Shown: positions 24,835 to 36,071, counted from the stretch's first letter. The stretch: 64,000 nt of DNA from Micromonospora cabrerizensis (GCF_022230955.1 NZ_JAKKFI010000034.1:1-64000), one strand, 5' to 3'. The notes: generated by a model from the letters alone, not told the origin. Numbers and translations are program-made.

Positions 24835-26016
24835 CTAACCGACCCGACGCACCCGAGCGTCGAGATGTTCCCGCGCCGCCGGCGGGCTCTGCTCGGCGAA
24901 CGCCTCCAGTGCCGCGCGCGCCTCGTCCGACAGTCGGGCCGGGACCACCACGTCCAACGTGACCAGCAGGTCACCGGCCTGCCCGTCGCGGCGGACCACA
25001 CCCTTGCCGCGCGCCCGCAGCACCCGCCCGCTCGGCGTTCCCGGCGGAACCCGCAGGGTCACCGCACCGTCGAGCGTGGGCACCCGCAGGTCCGTGCCGA
25101 GCACGGCCTCCGCGAAGGTGACCGGCACGGTCAGCGTCAGATCGTCACCGGTACGCCCGAACAGCTCGTCCGGCCGAACCTTGACGTGCACGAAGAGGTC
25201 ACCGGCGGGGCCGCCGCGCTCGCCCGGCTCACCGCGCCCGGCCAGCCGGATGCGCTGGCTGTCGGCCACCCCGGCCGGGAACCGTACGTTCATGGTGCGG
25301 GTCTTGGTGACCCCGCCGCTGCCGTGGCACTCCGGGCACTTCTCCTCGACCACGGTGCCGACGCCCTGACAGTTGCGGCACGGCTCGGAGAAGCTGAACG
25401 CCCCCTGGTCGCGGGTGGTCACCCCGGCGCCGTGGCAGACCGGGCAGGTGCGCGGCTGGGTGCCGGGCTTGGCACCGTTGCCGTGGCAGGTCTCGCAGAC
25501 TCCCGGTGCGCGAAGCGTCAGGGGCAGCGTCACCCCGCGGACGGCGTCACCGAAGTCCAGTGCCACCTCTGTCTCCACGTCCCGACCGCGGGCCGGACCG
25601 CGCGGGGCGGCCTGACCACCGGCCTGACCACCGGTGAAGATCGAACTGAACAGGTCCTGGAAGCCGGCGCCCCCGAAGCGACGGTCGCCGCCTCCACCGC
25701 CGCCGAACATGTCGGAGACGTCGAACGGCATACCACCCGGCTGGCCTCCGCCCCGGGCGCTGCGCCGGAACGCCCCCGAGCCGAACAGCGAGCGCATCTC
25801 GTCGTACTCGCGCCGGCGGCCGGTGTCCGACAGCACGTTGTAGGCCTCGGACGCGGCCTTGAACCGCTCCTCGGCCTTCGGGTCGCCCGGGTTGTGGTCC
25901 GGGTGCGACTCCCGGGCCACCTTGCGGTACGCCTTCTTGATGTCATCCGCGGAGGCGGCCTTGTCCACGCCGAGCACGGCGTAGAAGTCCTTCTCGATCC
26001 AGTCCTTCGAACTCAC
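24835..26016 (-). CDS. dnaJ: Chaperone DnaJ (Hsp40, zinc-finger type I)
   Basis: This 393-residue co-chaperone stimulates DnaK ATPase and delivers substrates. It has the J domain (about 9-75, with HPD in ESHPDHNPGD), a Gly/Phe-rich linker (FDVSDMFGGGGGG), four zinc-finger repeats CETCHGNG, CPVCHGAG, CRNCQGVG and CPECHGSG, and the C-terminal substrate domains. GTG at 26016 follows GAGGAGGTGG. This is the DnaJ1 paralogue linked to dnaK and hspR, as in Streptomyces; a second dnaJ usually sits near hrcA. Confidence 0.97.
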   Translation of the reverse strand: MSSKDWIEKDFYAVLGVDKAASADDIKKAYRKVARESHPDHNPGDPKAEERFKAASEAYNVLSDTGRRREYDEMRSLFGSGAFRRSARGGGQPGGMPFDVSDMFGGGGGGDRRFGGAGFQDLFSSIFTGGQAGGQAAPRGPARGRDVETEVALDFGDAVRGVTLPLTLRAPGVCETCHGNGAKPGTQPRTCPVCHGAGVTTRDQGAFSFSEPCRNCQGVGTVVEEKCPECHGSGGVTKTRTMNVRFPAGVADSQRIRLAGRGEPGERGGPAGDLFVHVKVRPDELFGRTGDDLTLTVPVTFAEAVLGTDLRVPTLDGAVTLRVPPGTPSGRVLRARGKGVVRRDGQAGDLLVTLDVVVPARLSDEARAALEAFAEQSPPAAREHLDARVRRVG

Positions 26017-26101
26017 CGGTCCACCTCCTCTCGACCCTCGTGGCCCAGCCGTCCCGCCCACCGCTGCGCGGTGGGCGGGACGGCCCGGTCACTGTCTGGC
26101 A

Positions 26102-26860
26102 CTATTCCGGATCCGCGACCGCGACCAGCGCGGGGCGCAGCAGCCGCTCACCGAGCTGGTAGCCGCGCCGCATGACCTGGACGCAGGTCGGCTCGCTGAC
26201 GTCGGCCGAGGTCTGGTGCGCGACCGCCTCGTGCCGGGTCGGGTCGAACGGGTCGCCCTGCTCGCCGAAGGCGTTCAGGCCGAACTTGCCCAGCGCGGTG
26301 GTGAGCTGTTCCGCCACCGTGCCGAACGGCCCGACCAGGTCGCCGTGTTCCCGGGCCCGGTCCAGGTCGTCCAGAATCGGCAGCAGCGCGGCCAGAACCG
26401 AGCCGGTCGCCTGCTCCTGCACCAGGCTGCGGTCCCGGTCGACCCGCTTGCGGTAGTTGGCGTACTCCGCCGACACCCGCTGCAGATCCCTGGTGCGCTC
26501 GTCCAGATCGGCCCGGAGCGCCTCCAGCTCGGCGCCGAGCGAGGTGCCCGTGCCGCCGCCGTCCACCGGCTGCGCCGGGGCGTCCACCACCGCCGGGCCG
26601 GATGGCTCCGGACCGTCGGTCGCGTTGACCTCGACCTCGATCTCGTCGACCACCACCTCGGCGTCCTCGACCAGGCCCTCGGCCGGTACGCCGGTCTCGG
26701 CGTCGGCTGCGGTGCCCTCAGGCTCCGACGTGTCGATGAGCTTGCGGTTGTTGCGGATGACGACCCGCTCCTTGTCGCCGTTGGTCGGCTCCGTGGGCGC
26801 GGAGCCACCCGGCGTCGACCCGGTGTCGGCCGGGTCGGCGGCTCGTGGCTTCTGCGTCAT
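26102..26860 (-). CDS. grpE: Nucleotide exchange factor GrpE
   Basis: This 252-residue protein releases ADP from DnaK. The first 110 residues are acidic and low-complexity, longer than in E. coli GrpE but common in actinobacteria. The coiled coil (about 115-160: LRADLDERTRDLQRVSAEYA) is followed by NYRKRVDRDR, then the C-terminal beta-wing domain with FDPTRHEAVAHQ. It starts at ATG 26860, 48 bases after the dnaK stop codon, and is followed by dnaJ. Confidence 0.95.
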   Translation of the reverse strand: MTQKPRAADPADTGSTPGGSAPTEPTNGDKERVVIRNNRKLIDTSEPEGTAADAETGVPAEGLVEDAEVVVDEIEVEVNATDGPEPSGPAVVDAPAQPVDGGGTGTSLGAELEALRADLDERTRDLQRVSAEYANYRKRVDRDRSLVQEQATGSVLAALLPILDDLDRAREHGDLVGPFGTVAEQLTTALGKFGLNAFGEQGDPFDPTRHEAVAHQTSADVSEPTCVQVMRRGYQLGERLLRPALVAVADPE

Positions 26861-26908
26861 GCGGCTACCTCATCCCCTTCGCCGTGGATACGTGTCCGAG
26901 GCCGGTGG

Positions 26909-28786
<1,878 letters not shown>

Positions 28787-28876
28787 GTTCGCTTCCTCGC
28801 TTCGTAAGGTTGTGCAGGTGACGGGCACTGCCCGCGGCTGCCTGGCGAGCACCGCCCGCAGCGGGCCCCACCACAA

Positions 28877-28897
28877 GTTGAGTGAACTTGACTCAAT
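28877..28897. promoter_or_regulatory. HAIR operator of the dnaK operon
   Basis: The sequence GTTGAGT-N7-ACTCAAT has one change per half-site from the HspR consensus CTTGAGT-N7-ACTCAAG. It overlaps the downstream edge of the predicted -10 element. A further TTGAGT cluster at 28924-28938 may be an additional half-site. Confidence 0.85.
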
Positions 28898-28923
28898 AGT
28901 GCCACGCGTTGGCCAATCGTCAA
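28895..28923 (-). promoter_or_regulatory. Predicted dnaK promoter
   Basis: On the minus strand TTGACG (28918-28923) and ACTATT (28895-28900) are separated by 17 bases, a good vegetative-type promoter. Its -10 end overlaps the HAIR operator. This fits repression by steric block. Confidence 0.65.
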
Positions 28924-29006
28924 GTTGAGTTGAGTCAACCCGACGCAACCCACCCGTTATTACCGTCCGGTTGTCTTCCCTTGCATCGGTCGGGCACGCT
29001 TTAGCG

Positions 29007-30848
29007 GTGACGACGCCCGGCGATTCCGCCACCCGTTCCGGCGCGCCCGCCGTCGCAGCCCGCACCGGCCCGCCGGACGCCGCGGAGGAGCCGCCCGCCA
29101 CCACCGGGGACGACAGCCTCCCCGGCGCGCTGTCGGGTCTCCGGGAGGCGATCGGTGCGACCCGGTACCCCCTCGCGCTGCCCTCCGCCGGCCCCGCCCG
29201 GCACAACGCCACCGCCCTCACCGACCAGCTCGACGACTATCTGCTGCCCCGGCTCGCCCGACTGGACGCCCCGCTGCTCGTGGTGGTCGGCGGCTCCACC
29301 GGCGCGGGCAAGTCGACCCTGGTCAACAGCCTGGTCAAGGCCCGGGTCAGCGCCGCCGGGGTGCTCCGACCGACCACCCGGTCGCCGGTGCTGGTCTGCA
29401 ACCCGTCCGACGCGGCCTGGTTTCGACAGGGTGACCTGCTGCCCGGCCTGACCCGCACCACCGAGCCGAGCGACGATCCGCGCGCCCTGCACCTCGTCAC
29501 CGCGCCGGCCCTGCCCGCCGGGCTGGCCTTCCTCGACGCGCCCGACATCGACTCGGTGGTCGACGCCAACCGGGCGCTCGCCACCCAACTGCTCGCCGCC
29601 GCCGATCTCTGGCTCTTCGTCACCACCGCAGCCCGGTACGCCGACGCGGTGCCCTGGGAGCTGCTGCGCAGCGCCAGGGCGCGAGGCGCGGTGATCGCCA
29701 TGGTGCTGGACCGGGTGCCCGCCGAGGCCACCGACGAGATCGCCGCGCACCTGACCGAGATGCTCGCCGACCAGGGCCTCGGCCGGGCGCCGCTGTTCGT
29801 GCTGCCGGAGACCTGGGTCGACGGGCAGGGGTTGCTGCCCGAGGGGGTCACCGCGTCGCTGGCCGACTGGTTCGCCCGGCTGGCCGGCGACGCCGACGCC
29901 CGGGCGGCCGTGGTCCGTCAGACGCTGGACGGGGCGCTGGCCGCCCTGCACCCCGCCGTCGAGCAGCTGGCCGACGCCGCCGACGAGCAGCTCGCCGCCG
30001 CCGACGGGCTGGACGAACGGGTCCGGGCCGCGTACCGGGGTGCCGAGCGCACCGTCGAGCAGGGGCTCCAGGACGGTCGGCTGCTCCGGGGTGAGGTGCT
30101 CGCCCGCTGGCAGGAGTTCGTCGGCACCGGCGAGCTGTTCCGCACCCTGGAGGCGCGGATCGGCCGCCTGCGGGACCGGGTCGTGGCCGCCGTCACCGGC
30201 CGGCCGGCACCCTCCGTCGAACTCCGCAACGCCATCGAGTCGCAACTGGTGACACTGCTGCGCGGGGTGGCCTCGGAGGCCGCCGAATCCGCGTACACCG
30301 GGTGGAAGGCACACCCCGCGGGCACCGACCTGCTCGACCCCGCGCTCGCCCACCCGAGCGCCGACCTGCCCGAACGCGCCGAGCGGATGGTCCGGGACTG
30401 GCAGCGCGGCGTGCTGGAGCTGGTCCGGGTCGAGGGCGGGGACAAACGGTTCGTGGCCCGCACCGCCGCGTACGCGGTCAACGCCACCGGGCTGGCCGTG
30501 ATGATCGCCGTGTTCGCCTCCACCGCGTTCATCCCGACCGGGCTGGAGGTGGCGACCGGGGCCGGCACCACGGTCGCCGCGCAGGCCGTACTCCAGGCGA
30601 TCTTCGGCGACCAGGCGGTGCGTACCCTCGCCGCCAAGGCCCGCACCGACCTGCTGGACCGGGTGCGGACGCTGCTCGACGCGGAGGCCGACCGCTTCCT
30701 GAGCCGCACCGCGGACGCCCGCCCCGCCGCGGACGTCGGCGACGGCCTGCGCCGGGCCGCGGGGCGGGTCGAGCTGGCCCGGCACCGCAGCGGCCTTTCC
30801 GCCGCCGGCAACACCCCGCCGGTCACCGACGAGGAGGGTTCGCGGTGA
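29007..30848 (+). CDS. Membrane-associated dynamin-like/YfjP-type GTPase, first of a pair
   Basis: This 613-residue protein has a P-loop [15 protein letters not shown] near residue 95, a G2-like [10 protein letters not shown] and the G3 motif [10 protein letters not shown]. The G4 position is MVLDRVP rather than NKxD. A long helical region follows, then a hydrophobic pair of segments near 490-540 ([16 protein letters not shown]). This fits bacterial dynamin-like proteins that remodel or tether membrane. GTG at 29007 is the likely start; the ORF opens 12 codons earlier. It overlaps the next GTPase by 4 bases. In Streptomyces a DynA/DynB pair supports sporulation septation; orthology here is not established. 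Confidence 0.78.
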   Translation: MTTPGDSATRSGAPAVAARTGPPDAAEEPPATTGDDSLPGALSGLREAIGATRYPLALPSAGPARHNATALTDQLDDYLLPRLARLDAPLLVVVGGSTGAGKSTLVNSLVKARVSAAGVLRPTTRSPVLVCNPSDAAWFRQGDLLPGLTRTTEPSDDPRALHLVTAPALPAGLAFLDAPDIDSVVDANRALATQLLAAADLWLFVTTAARYADAVPWELLRSARARGAVIAMVLDRVPAEATDEIAAHLTEMLADQGLGRAPLFVLPETWVDGQGLLPEGVTASLADWFARLAGDADARAAVVRQTLDGALAALHPAVEQLADAADEQLAAADGLDERVRAAYRGAERTVEQGLQDGRLLRGEVLARWQEFVGTGELFRTLEARIGRLRDRVVAAVTGRPAPSVELRNAIESQLVTLLRGVASEAAESAYTGWKAHPAGTDLLDPALAHPSADLPERAERMVRDWQRGVLELVRVEGGDKRFVARTAAYAVNATGLAVMIAVFASTAFIPTGLEVATGAGTTVAAQAVLQAIFGDQAVRTLAAKARTDLLDRVRTLLDAEADRFLSRTADARPAADVGDGLRRAAGRVELARHRSGLSAAGNTPPVTDEEGSR

Positions 30849-32530
30849 CGAACATCACCGGCCGGGTACGCGAGGCGTTCCGCGGAGACCAGCGGGTCGA
30901 CGCCGACGCGCTGATCGCCCGACTGGACGCGGTACGCCGGTTCCTGACCGCTGTCGACGGCCTGTTGCCGGACGCCGAGCTGGTGCCCGCGCACACCCTG
31001 GTCGAGCGGGCCGGCACCCGACTCGCGCTCTCCCGGGACCACACCGTGGTCGCCCTGGCCGGCGCGACGGGCAGCGGCAAGTCCAGCCTCTTCAACGCGT
31101 TGGCCCAGCTGGAGCTGTCACCGGTCGGGGTCCGCCGGCCGACCACCGGCGTCACCCACGCCTGCGTGTGGGGCCAACTGGAGGGCGCCAACCGGCTGCT
31201 CGACTGGATCGGCGTGCTGCCCCGACACCGTTTCGTCCGGGAGAGCGCCCTGGACGCGGACGACGAGACGGCGCTGCACGGGCTGATCCTGCTCGACCTG
31301 CCAGACTTCGACTCGGTGCAGCGGTCCCACCGACTGGAGGTGGACCGGCTGCTCGGCCTGGTCGACCAGGTGGTCTGGGTGGTCGACCCACAGAAGTACG
31401 CCGACCGGGTCATCCACGACAGCTACCTGCGCGAGTTCCACCGCCACCGCGACGTCACCCTGGTCGTGCTCAACCAGGCCGACCGGCTGCCCCCGGCGGA
31501 GGTGCCCCGAGTCCTGGACGACCTGCGCCGACTGCTCGACACGGACGGGCTGACCGGGGTGCCCCTGCTGTCCACCACGGCCATCGACCCGGCCGGCATG
31601 GTCGGGCTGCGCGGGGCCCTGGAGCGGACCGTCGCCGAGCGGCAGGCCGCGCTGCGTCGCCTCGCCGGTGACGTCGACACGGTCGTCGCCGGGCTCGACG
31701 AGCTGGTCGGCTCGGCCCGACCGGCCGGTGGGCCGGACGACTCGACCGTCGACGGGCTGAACCGGGCCCTGGCCGGCGCTGCCGGCGTGCCGGCGGTGAC
31801 CGAGGCGGTGCAGCAGGCGTACCGGCACCGGGCCGTCGCGGCCACCGGCTGGCCCCTGGTCCGGGGCTGGCGGCGGTTGCGACCCGACCCGCTGCGCCGG
31901 CTGCACCTGCCCGGCCCGGTCGACGCCGGGGCCGACCCGGCGGAGAGCCTGGTCGCGGCCACCGCCGTGCCGGACCCGACGGCCGCCCAACGCTCCGCCC
32001 TGGGCCTGGCGATCCGCGCGGTCGCCGACCGGGCCGCCGCCGACCTGCCCGCCGCCTGGCCCGGCGCGGTCACCGCCGCCGCCCGGTCCCGCCTCGGCGA
32101 CCTGCCGGACGCGCTGGACCGCACGATCGCCGGCACCGACCTCGGCCTCGGCCGTCGACCGGTGTGGTGGCGCGTCGTCGGCGGTGTGCAGTGGCTGGTC
32201 ACCCTGGCTGCCGTGGTCGGTCTGGGCTGGCTGGTGCTCGGCTACGCGCTGCGGGCACTCGGCCTGCCCGCACTGGACAACCCGATGGTCGGGCAGGTGC
32301 CACTGCCGACCCTGCTGCTGCTCGGCGGCCTCCTGGCCGGGCTGTTGCTGGCGGCGCTGACCAGACCGGTGGTGCGCTGGGCCGCCCGGCGTGCGCGGGC
32401 GCGCGCCGAGCAACGCCTGACCGCGAAGGTCGCCCGAGTGGGCGAGGAGTACGTGCTCACACCCGTGCGGGTCGTGCTCGGCTCGTACGCGCAGGCACGC
32501 GACGCGTTGAAGGATGCCGCCCGCCGCTGA
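30845..32530 (+). CDS. Membrane-associated YfjP/dynamin-like GTPase, second of a pair
   Basis: This 561-residue GTPase begins at the GTG overlapping the upstream stop codon (GTGA), so translation is coupled. It has P-loop AGATGSGKSSLFNAL near residue 75, PTTGVTHACVWG (G2), LLDLPDFDSV (G3) and VLNQADRLP (G4, NQAD). Two membrane helices lie near residues 445-475 and 488-508, with a basic C-terminal helix. Unlike its partner it keeps a recognisable G4. The two probably form a heteromeric membrane GTPase. The pair is divergent from dnaK but has its own short promoter region. Confidence 0.8.
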   Translation: MTNITGRVREAFRGDQRVDADALIARLDAVRRFLTAVDGLLPDAELVPAHTLVERAGTRLALSRDHTVVALAGATGSGKSSLFNALAQLELSPVGVRRPTTGVTHACVWGQLEGANRLLDWIGVLPRHRFVRESALDADDETALHGLILLDLPDFDSVQRSHRLEVDRLLGLVDQVVWVVDPQKYADRVIHDSYLREFHRHRDVTLVVLNQADRLPPAEVPRVLDDLRRLLDTDGLTGVPLLSTTAIDPAGMVGLRGALERTVAERQAALRRLAGDVDTVVAGLDELVGSARPAGGPDDSTVDGLNRALAGAAGVPAVTEAVQQAYRHRAVAATGWPLVRGWRRLRPDPLRRLHLPGPVDAGADPAESLVAATAVPDPTAAQRSALGLAIRAVADRAAADLPAAWPGAVTAAARSRLGDLPDALDRTIAGTDLGLGRRPVWWRVVGGVQWLVTLAAVVGLGWLVLGYALRALGLPALDNPMVGQVPLPTLLLLGGLLAGLLLAALTRPVVRWAARRARARAEQRLTAKVARVGEEYVLTPVRVVLGSYAQARDALKDAARR

Positions 32531-32587
32531 CGCTCCGCACGACTCGCTACCCCTCGTTGTACGCCCCGGGCGGCGTAGGGTCGGAGC

Positions 32588-33811
32588 ATGGCCACGCCTC
32601 AGACCCCCTACGACGCGGTGCTGCACGCCGCACGCGACGTGACCAAGCTGGAGTCCGCCCTCGACGCCGAGATGCTCGGCAGCGCGCTGCTGGGCAGTGT
32701 CTACGCGATCGCGGAGACCGACCGCGACACCGCCGTACGGGAGTTCGTCACCGGGTTTCTCGCCGCCACCGCCCGTCGCCGGGTCGCGGCCGCGACCACC
32801 ATCCGGCAGGTCTTCGCCACGCTCGTCCCGGACGCCGAGGGCACCGACCGGGTGCGTCCGGGCAGCCAGGCACCCAGCTGGGCCGGTCAGCTCGGCCGGG
32901 TGCACCTGACCGGCACCTGGGCGTACGGCGACGTGTACGGCGACCAGACGTCCTACCTCGCCACGTTCGCCTACGACGACGCGTCCGGCGGCTCGGAGCA
33001 CGCGCTGGTGGCCCTGGTGGACCACAACATCGGGATCACCAAGGACATCTTCGTCGGCGGGCCGGCCGAACGGATCCTGGACCAGGTCCGTCAGATGTGC
33101 GCGGACGACGAGCTGACCTGGTTCCGTACCGAGAATCCGGCCCGGCTCCGCGGCGAGGTGGCCCGCCACCTCGCGGTGACCGACGAGTTGAGCGAGCTGC
33201 CCGGCGAGGGTTCCCTCGCCACCGACCGGGCGCTGGTCGGCGCCCGGCTGGCGCTGCTGCCCACCGCCGCCGACCCGACCGGCCCGGCGGAGGTCGAGCC
33301 ACCCACCGCCGCCGAGCGCACCGACCTGGTCCGGCGGTTCCTCGCCGCGCCGGAGGCCACCCGCTTCGGGCTGGATTCCGTCGACGGCCCGGAGCTGGCC
33401 TCGCTGCACTTCTGCCTGAGCCTGCTGCTGGACCACTCGGCGACCTTCCCGGACGCCGACCCGATGCGCTGGAGCCCGGCGGTGTCCGGCCTCTTCCTGC
33501 TCGACTGGGTGCACCGCCGTGCCGTGCTGGACATGGACGACGCGGCCATGCTGCCCCGGGTGCTGCGGGCCTGGGCGCGGTACGCGTCCCGCCAGCGTGG
33601 TCTGCCCGAGGCGGCGGCGACGCGCACCGACGAGGCGATCGAGGAGATGGTGCCGGAGTTCGCGCGCCTGTACTCCACGGGTGAGCGACGCAGCGCGGCC
33701 ACCGCCGCGGTGGCGCAGCTGATGGCCGACGGCGTGGACCCGGACGACCCGGCCGCCTTGGACGCGTGGATCGAGGCGAACCGGCACCGCCTCGCCGACG
33801 ACGGGGCCTGA
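32588..33811 (+). CDS. Conserved hypothetical protein (407 residues)
   Basis: This soluble acidic protein has no signal peptide. Segments such as LVDHNIGITKDIFVGGPAER and FLLDWVHRRAVLDMDDAAML look conserved and structured, but I do not recognise a named domain. The ATG follows GGGTCGGAGC. It lies 57 bases after the second GTPase in the same direction and could be in the same operon. It ends at a strong hairpin shared with the convergent PAP2-like gene. Confidence 0.65.
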   Translation: MATPQTPYDAVLHAARDVTKLESALDAEMLGSALLGSVYAIAETDRDTAVREFVTGFLAATARRRVAAATTIRQVFATLVPDAEGTDRVRPGSQAPSWAGQLGRVHLTGTWAYGDVYGDQTSYLATFAYDDASGGSEHALVALVDHNIGITKDIFVGGPAERILDQVRQMCADDELTWFRTENPARLRGEVARHLAVTDELSELPGEGSLATDRALVGARLALLPTAADPTGPAEVEPPTAAERTDLVRRFLAAPEATRFGLDSVDGPELASLHFCLSLLLDHSATFPDADPMRWSPAVSGLFLLDWVHRRAVLDMDDAAMLPRVLRAWARYASRQRGLPEAAATRTDEAIEEMVPEFARLYSTGERRSAATAAVAQLMADGVDPDDPAALDAWIEANRHRLADDGA

Positions 33812-33818
33812 CGACACC

Positions 33819-33850
33819 CGAGGCCGGGCGGCAACGTGCCGCCCGCCTCG
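33819..33850. terminator. Bidirectional hairpin terminator
   Basis: A 14-bp perfect stem with a short loop lies 8 bases after the hypothetical gene and before the convergent PAP2-like gene. Confidence 0.7.
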
Positions 33851-33903
33851 GCCCGGCGCCTGCGGCCGGTTCAGCGGCCCGGCCCAGCGCCTGCGGGGCG
33901 GTC

Positions 33904-34527
33904 TCAGCGCAGCGGGCCGAAGACCGCTGCGGCGATCAGCGCGCCGAGCACACCACCGGCGAGCACCTGCGGCACCGTGTGGTCCCTCAGCCGCACCCTG
34001 GACCAGCCGACCAACGCCAGCAGCGGGGCGGCGGCCAGCACGCGCGCCCCGAACGTCACCGTCAGGATGACCAGGGTGCCGGCGGACACCGCCGAGTGGA
34101 TCGACATCTTCCACCAGTGGCTGACCGAAACGGCGACCACGAGGCCGACCAGCCCGGCCACCGCCAGCGCCAGCAACGGGCGGGGTGCGCCGAGCACGGT
34201 GAGCAGGGCGAGCCCTCCCGCGACCGAGCCGAGGCCGACCAGCAGCGGCACCCGGCGCTGCTCCCGACGGCCGATGTGATGGTCGGTGAGCCGGCCACGA
34301 CGTACCCCGCCGACGATGTAGGCGAACGGGATGCCGGTGACGAAGATCGTGGCGAGCAGACCCCAGACGAGGCCCTGACCCGGGCGGCGTGCGCTGTGCC
34401 AGCTCACCGTGATGATCAGCAACGACACGAGCACGGCCGGCGCGGTCATCTCGGTGACCAGTCGGGCGATCCGCCGCCCCGGGCCGGGTGGGCTGGTGAC
34501 CGGGCGGAGTTCGGTACCGCCGCCCAC
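33904..34527 (-). CDS. PAP2-like membrane protein (phosphatase superfamily)
   Basis: This 207-residue protein has five or six hydrophobic helices. WKMSIHSAVSAG and GWSRVRLRDHTVPQVLAGG resemble PAP2 motifs C2 (PSGH) and C3 (SRxxxxxHxxxD). The final acid of C3 is Gln and the C2 Pro-Ser-Gly is replaced, so catalytic competence is doubtful even though both His are kept. GTG at 34527 follows CGGAGGGGGTGGC. A lipid or polyprenyl phosphatase role is only possible, not shown. Confidence 0.75.
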   Translation of the reverse strand: MGGGTELRPVTSPPGPGRRIARLVTEMTAPAVLVSLLIITVSWHSARRPGQGLVWGLLATIFVTGIPFAYIVGGVRRGRLTDHHIGRREQRRVPLLVGLGSVAGGLALLTVLGAPRPLLALAVAGLVGLVVAVSVSHWWKMSIHSAVSAGTLVILTVTFGARVLAAAPLLALVGWSRVRLRDHTVPQVLAGGVLGALIAAAVFGPLR

Positions 34528-34592
34528 GCCACCCCCTCCGGTATGCGCCTACCGCCGAACACCGCCGGCACCGGATGGGCCGCGCCTGTTCG

Positions 34593-35549
34593 TCACCGTA
34601 CCGCCGGGGACACCGTGGGGTGCGCCGGTCCGGCCAGCGATGCCAGGCCGACCGCGAACGTCGGAAGATCGGTCGGAGACGACGGGACCACCGGGCTGGG
34701 CCGGTTCGTCGGCACGGCGGGGGTGGCGGGCGGCGCGGGCCTGGTGGCCGGAACGGACCAGGTGCTGGTCGGCACGGGGGTGGTGACCGGCACGGACCGG
34801 GTGCAGGTCGGGACGGCGGTGGCGGTCGAGGCGTCCGTCGGAGTGGACGTCGGCCCCAGCGTGGAGGTCGGAGTCAGCGTCGGCGTCGGATCCAGCGTCG
34901 GCGTCGGGTCCACCGTGGGCGTCGGATCCAGCGTGGGCGTCGGGTCCAGCGTCACGGTCGGGGTCGGGCTGGGGCTCGGAGTCGGATCGGTGCCCGGCGA
35001 GCCGGTCGGGTCCGGCTCGGTCGTGCCGGGGTCGGTCGGCGAACCGGTGGGTGACGACGGGGGGACGGGCGGGGTGACGGCCGGTGAGGTGCCCCGGGGC
35101 GGCTTCGGCGCCACCGGCGGGTGAGGCGCCCGCCGGGCCGGGCCCAGGTCGGTCACTGTGGGCCCCGACCCCGGCCCTTCCCGGGTACGCCGGGGAGCGG
35201 CGGGCAGCCAGCCGCTGGTGGGGCCGACACTGGGGGTGCCGGGGGGTGCGAGTGCCGGCTGGCTGGTCATCGGCAGCGGGATCAGCACCGGCCCGACCGA
35301 CGGGGTCGGGATGAACGGGATGCTGCTGTCCGGCAGCGCGGTGCTGCCCGGAGTGGCTGAGCCGGCGCTGATCGCGGCGAGGATCGGCATCGACGCGGTG
35401 CCGGCCAGCAGCGCGACAGTGAGCAGGTAACCCCGGGTGGGACCGCCGGCGCCGGGGGCGCGGTGCACACCGACCACCCGGCGGTACCCGCCCGGAGACC
35501 GGTGCCGGCCGAGAGCTGGTGTGCCGGGACCGTCACCTGGCTCGTGCAC
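34593..35549 (-). CDS. Pro/Thr/Ser-rich exported or membrane-anchored protein
   Basis: This 318-residue protein has an N-terminal basic stretch and one hydrophobic segment (about residues 41-60: GYLLTVALLAGTASMPILAA) that could be a signal or anchor. It is followed by about 250 residues dominated by Pro, Thr and Ser, with DPTPTL hexapeptide repeats. The composition suggests an extracellular stalk, perhaps O-mannosylated. I prefer GTG at 35549, after AAGGGG, to the ORF opening at 35678, which crosses a palindrome. No C-terminal domain or sorting signal is visible. Confidence 0.6.
   Translation of the reverse strand: MHEPGDGPGTPALGRHRSPGGYRRVVGVHRAPGAGGPTRGYLLTVALLAGTASMPILAAISAGSATPGSTALPDSSIPFIPTPSVGPVLIPLPMTSQPALAPPGTPSVGPTSGWLPAAPRRTREGPGSGPTVTDLGPARRAPHPPVAPKPPRGTSPAVTPPVPPSSPTGSPTDPGTTEPDPTGSPGTDPTPSPSPTPTVTLDPTPTLDPTPTVDPTPTLDPTPTLTPTSTLGPTSTPTDASTATAVPTCTRSVPVTTPVPTSTWSVPATRPAPPATPAVPTNRPSPVVPSSPTDLPTFAVGLASLAGPAHPTVSPAVR
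34885..34956. repeat. 18-bp tandem repeat, four units
   Basis: Four consecutive 18-bp units, differing at a few positions, encode the hexapeptide repeat DPTPT(L/V) in the Pro/Thr-rich protein. Confidence 0.85.
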
Positions 35550-36071
35550 CGCACACCCCTTGTCGTCAGCCGTCGGAGGACATGGATGGACGCCGCCAGC
35601 CCGGAAGCCGGCAATTAACTCGATAGGCGCGATCCTGCGGGAATCAGCCTTACGTAGTGACCCTCCGTCGTCCAACATGCACCGCGTGTCGACACGCGGT
35701 GCTGACCGAACGGTGACGAATCATCGCCGGAACGCCCTCGAAACGCAGGCCGGCATGATGGCGACAAACGCTGGCAAAGCGTGGGCGGTCGCAATGCGGG
35801 GCGGGCGTACTGTGGGCGCGCTCACCTGCTCTGCGAATATGGAGCACGACGGCAACGCAGCCGTGACCTCCGCGCACCCTCGCGGCAGGCGCGGTTGAGC
35901 GCCGGCACTCCCGATCCGGGTTCGGCCAGAACCCGGCTCACGCCGTGCGGCAACCCCCACCGGGGCTAGGCGCGGCCGCCAGGAACCGGTCCGGCAGCAG
36001 CCGGGCAGGCGCACGAGTTGCGCGGCCGGGTGACCCCCCGGTGCCGACGCAGACACGACAGGGAGAGACCG
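35550..36071. other. Intergenic region upstream of the dehydrogenase operon
   Basis: This region of some 520 bases separates divergent genes and contains a perfect 24-bp palindrome. The part from 35781 to about 35900 has open frames on both strands, but none has convincing composition or a ribosome binding site. I see no RNA gene. It should hold the promoters for both the Pro/Thr-rich gene and the E1 alpha gene. Confidence 0.5.
35679..35702. promoter_or_regulatory. Perfect 24-bp palindrome
   Basis: GCACCGCGTGTC is followed directly by its reverse complement with no spacer. The position between divergent genes and the perfect dyad symmetry suggest a dimeric repressor operator. No regulator gene is adjacent. 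Confidence 0.55.

Noticed and set aside
29001..30785. Open frame of 594 codons antisense to the first GTPase
   Set aside because: Shadow of a real GTPase gene with a P-loop; composition is non-protein-like.
31118..34114. Open frame of 998 codons on the minus strand
   Set aside because: It lies antisense to the GTPase and hypothetical genes, which have recognisable motifs, ribosome binding sites and overlaps. Its translation is Arg/Gly/Val-rich without domains, a normal artefact of high GC.
35721..36056. ORFs in the 520-base intergenic region
   Set aside because: Small, Arg/Cys-rich and present on both strands, with no ribosome binding site or recognisable sequence.
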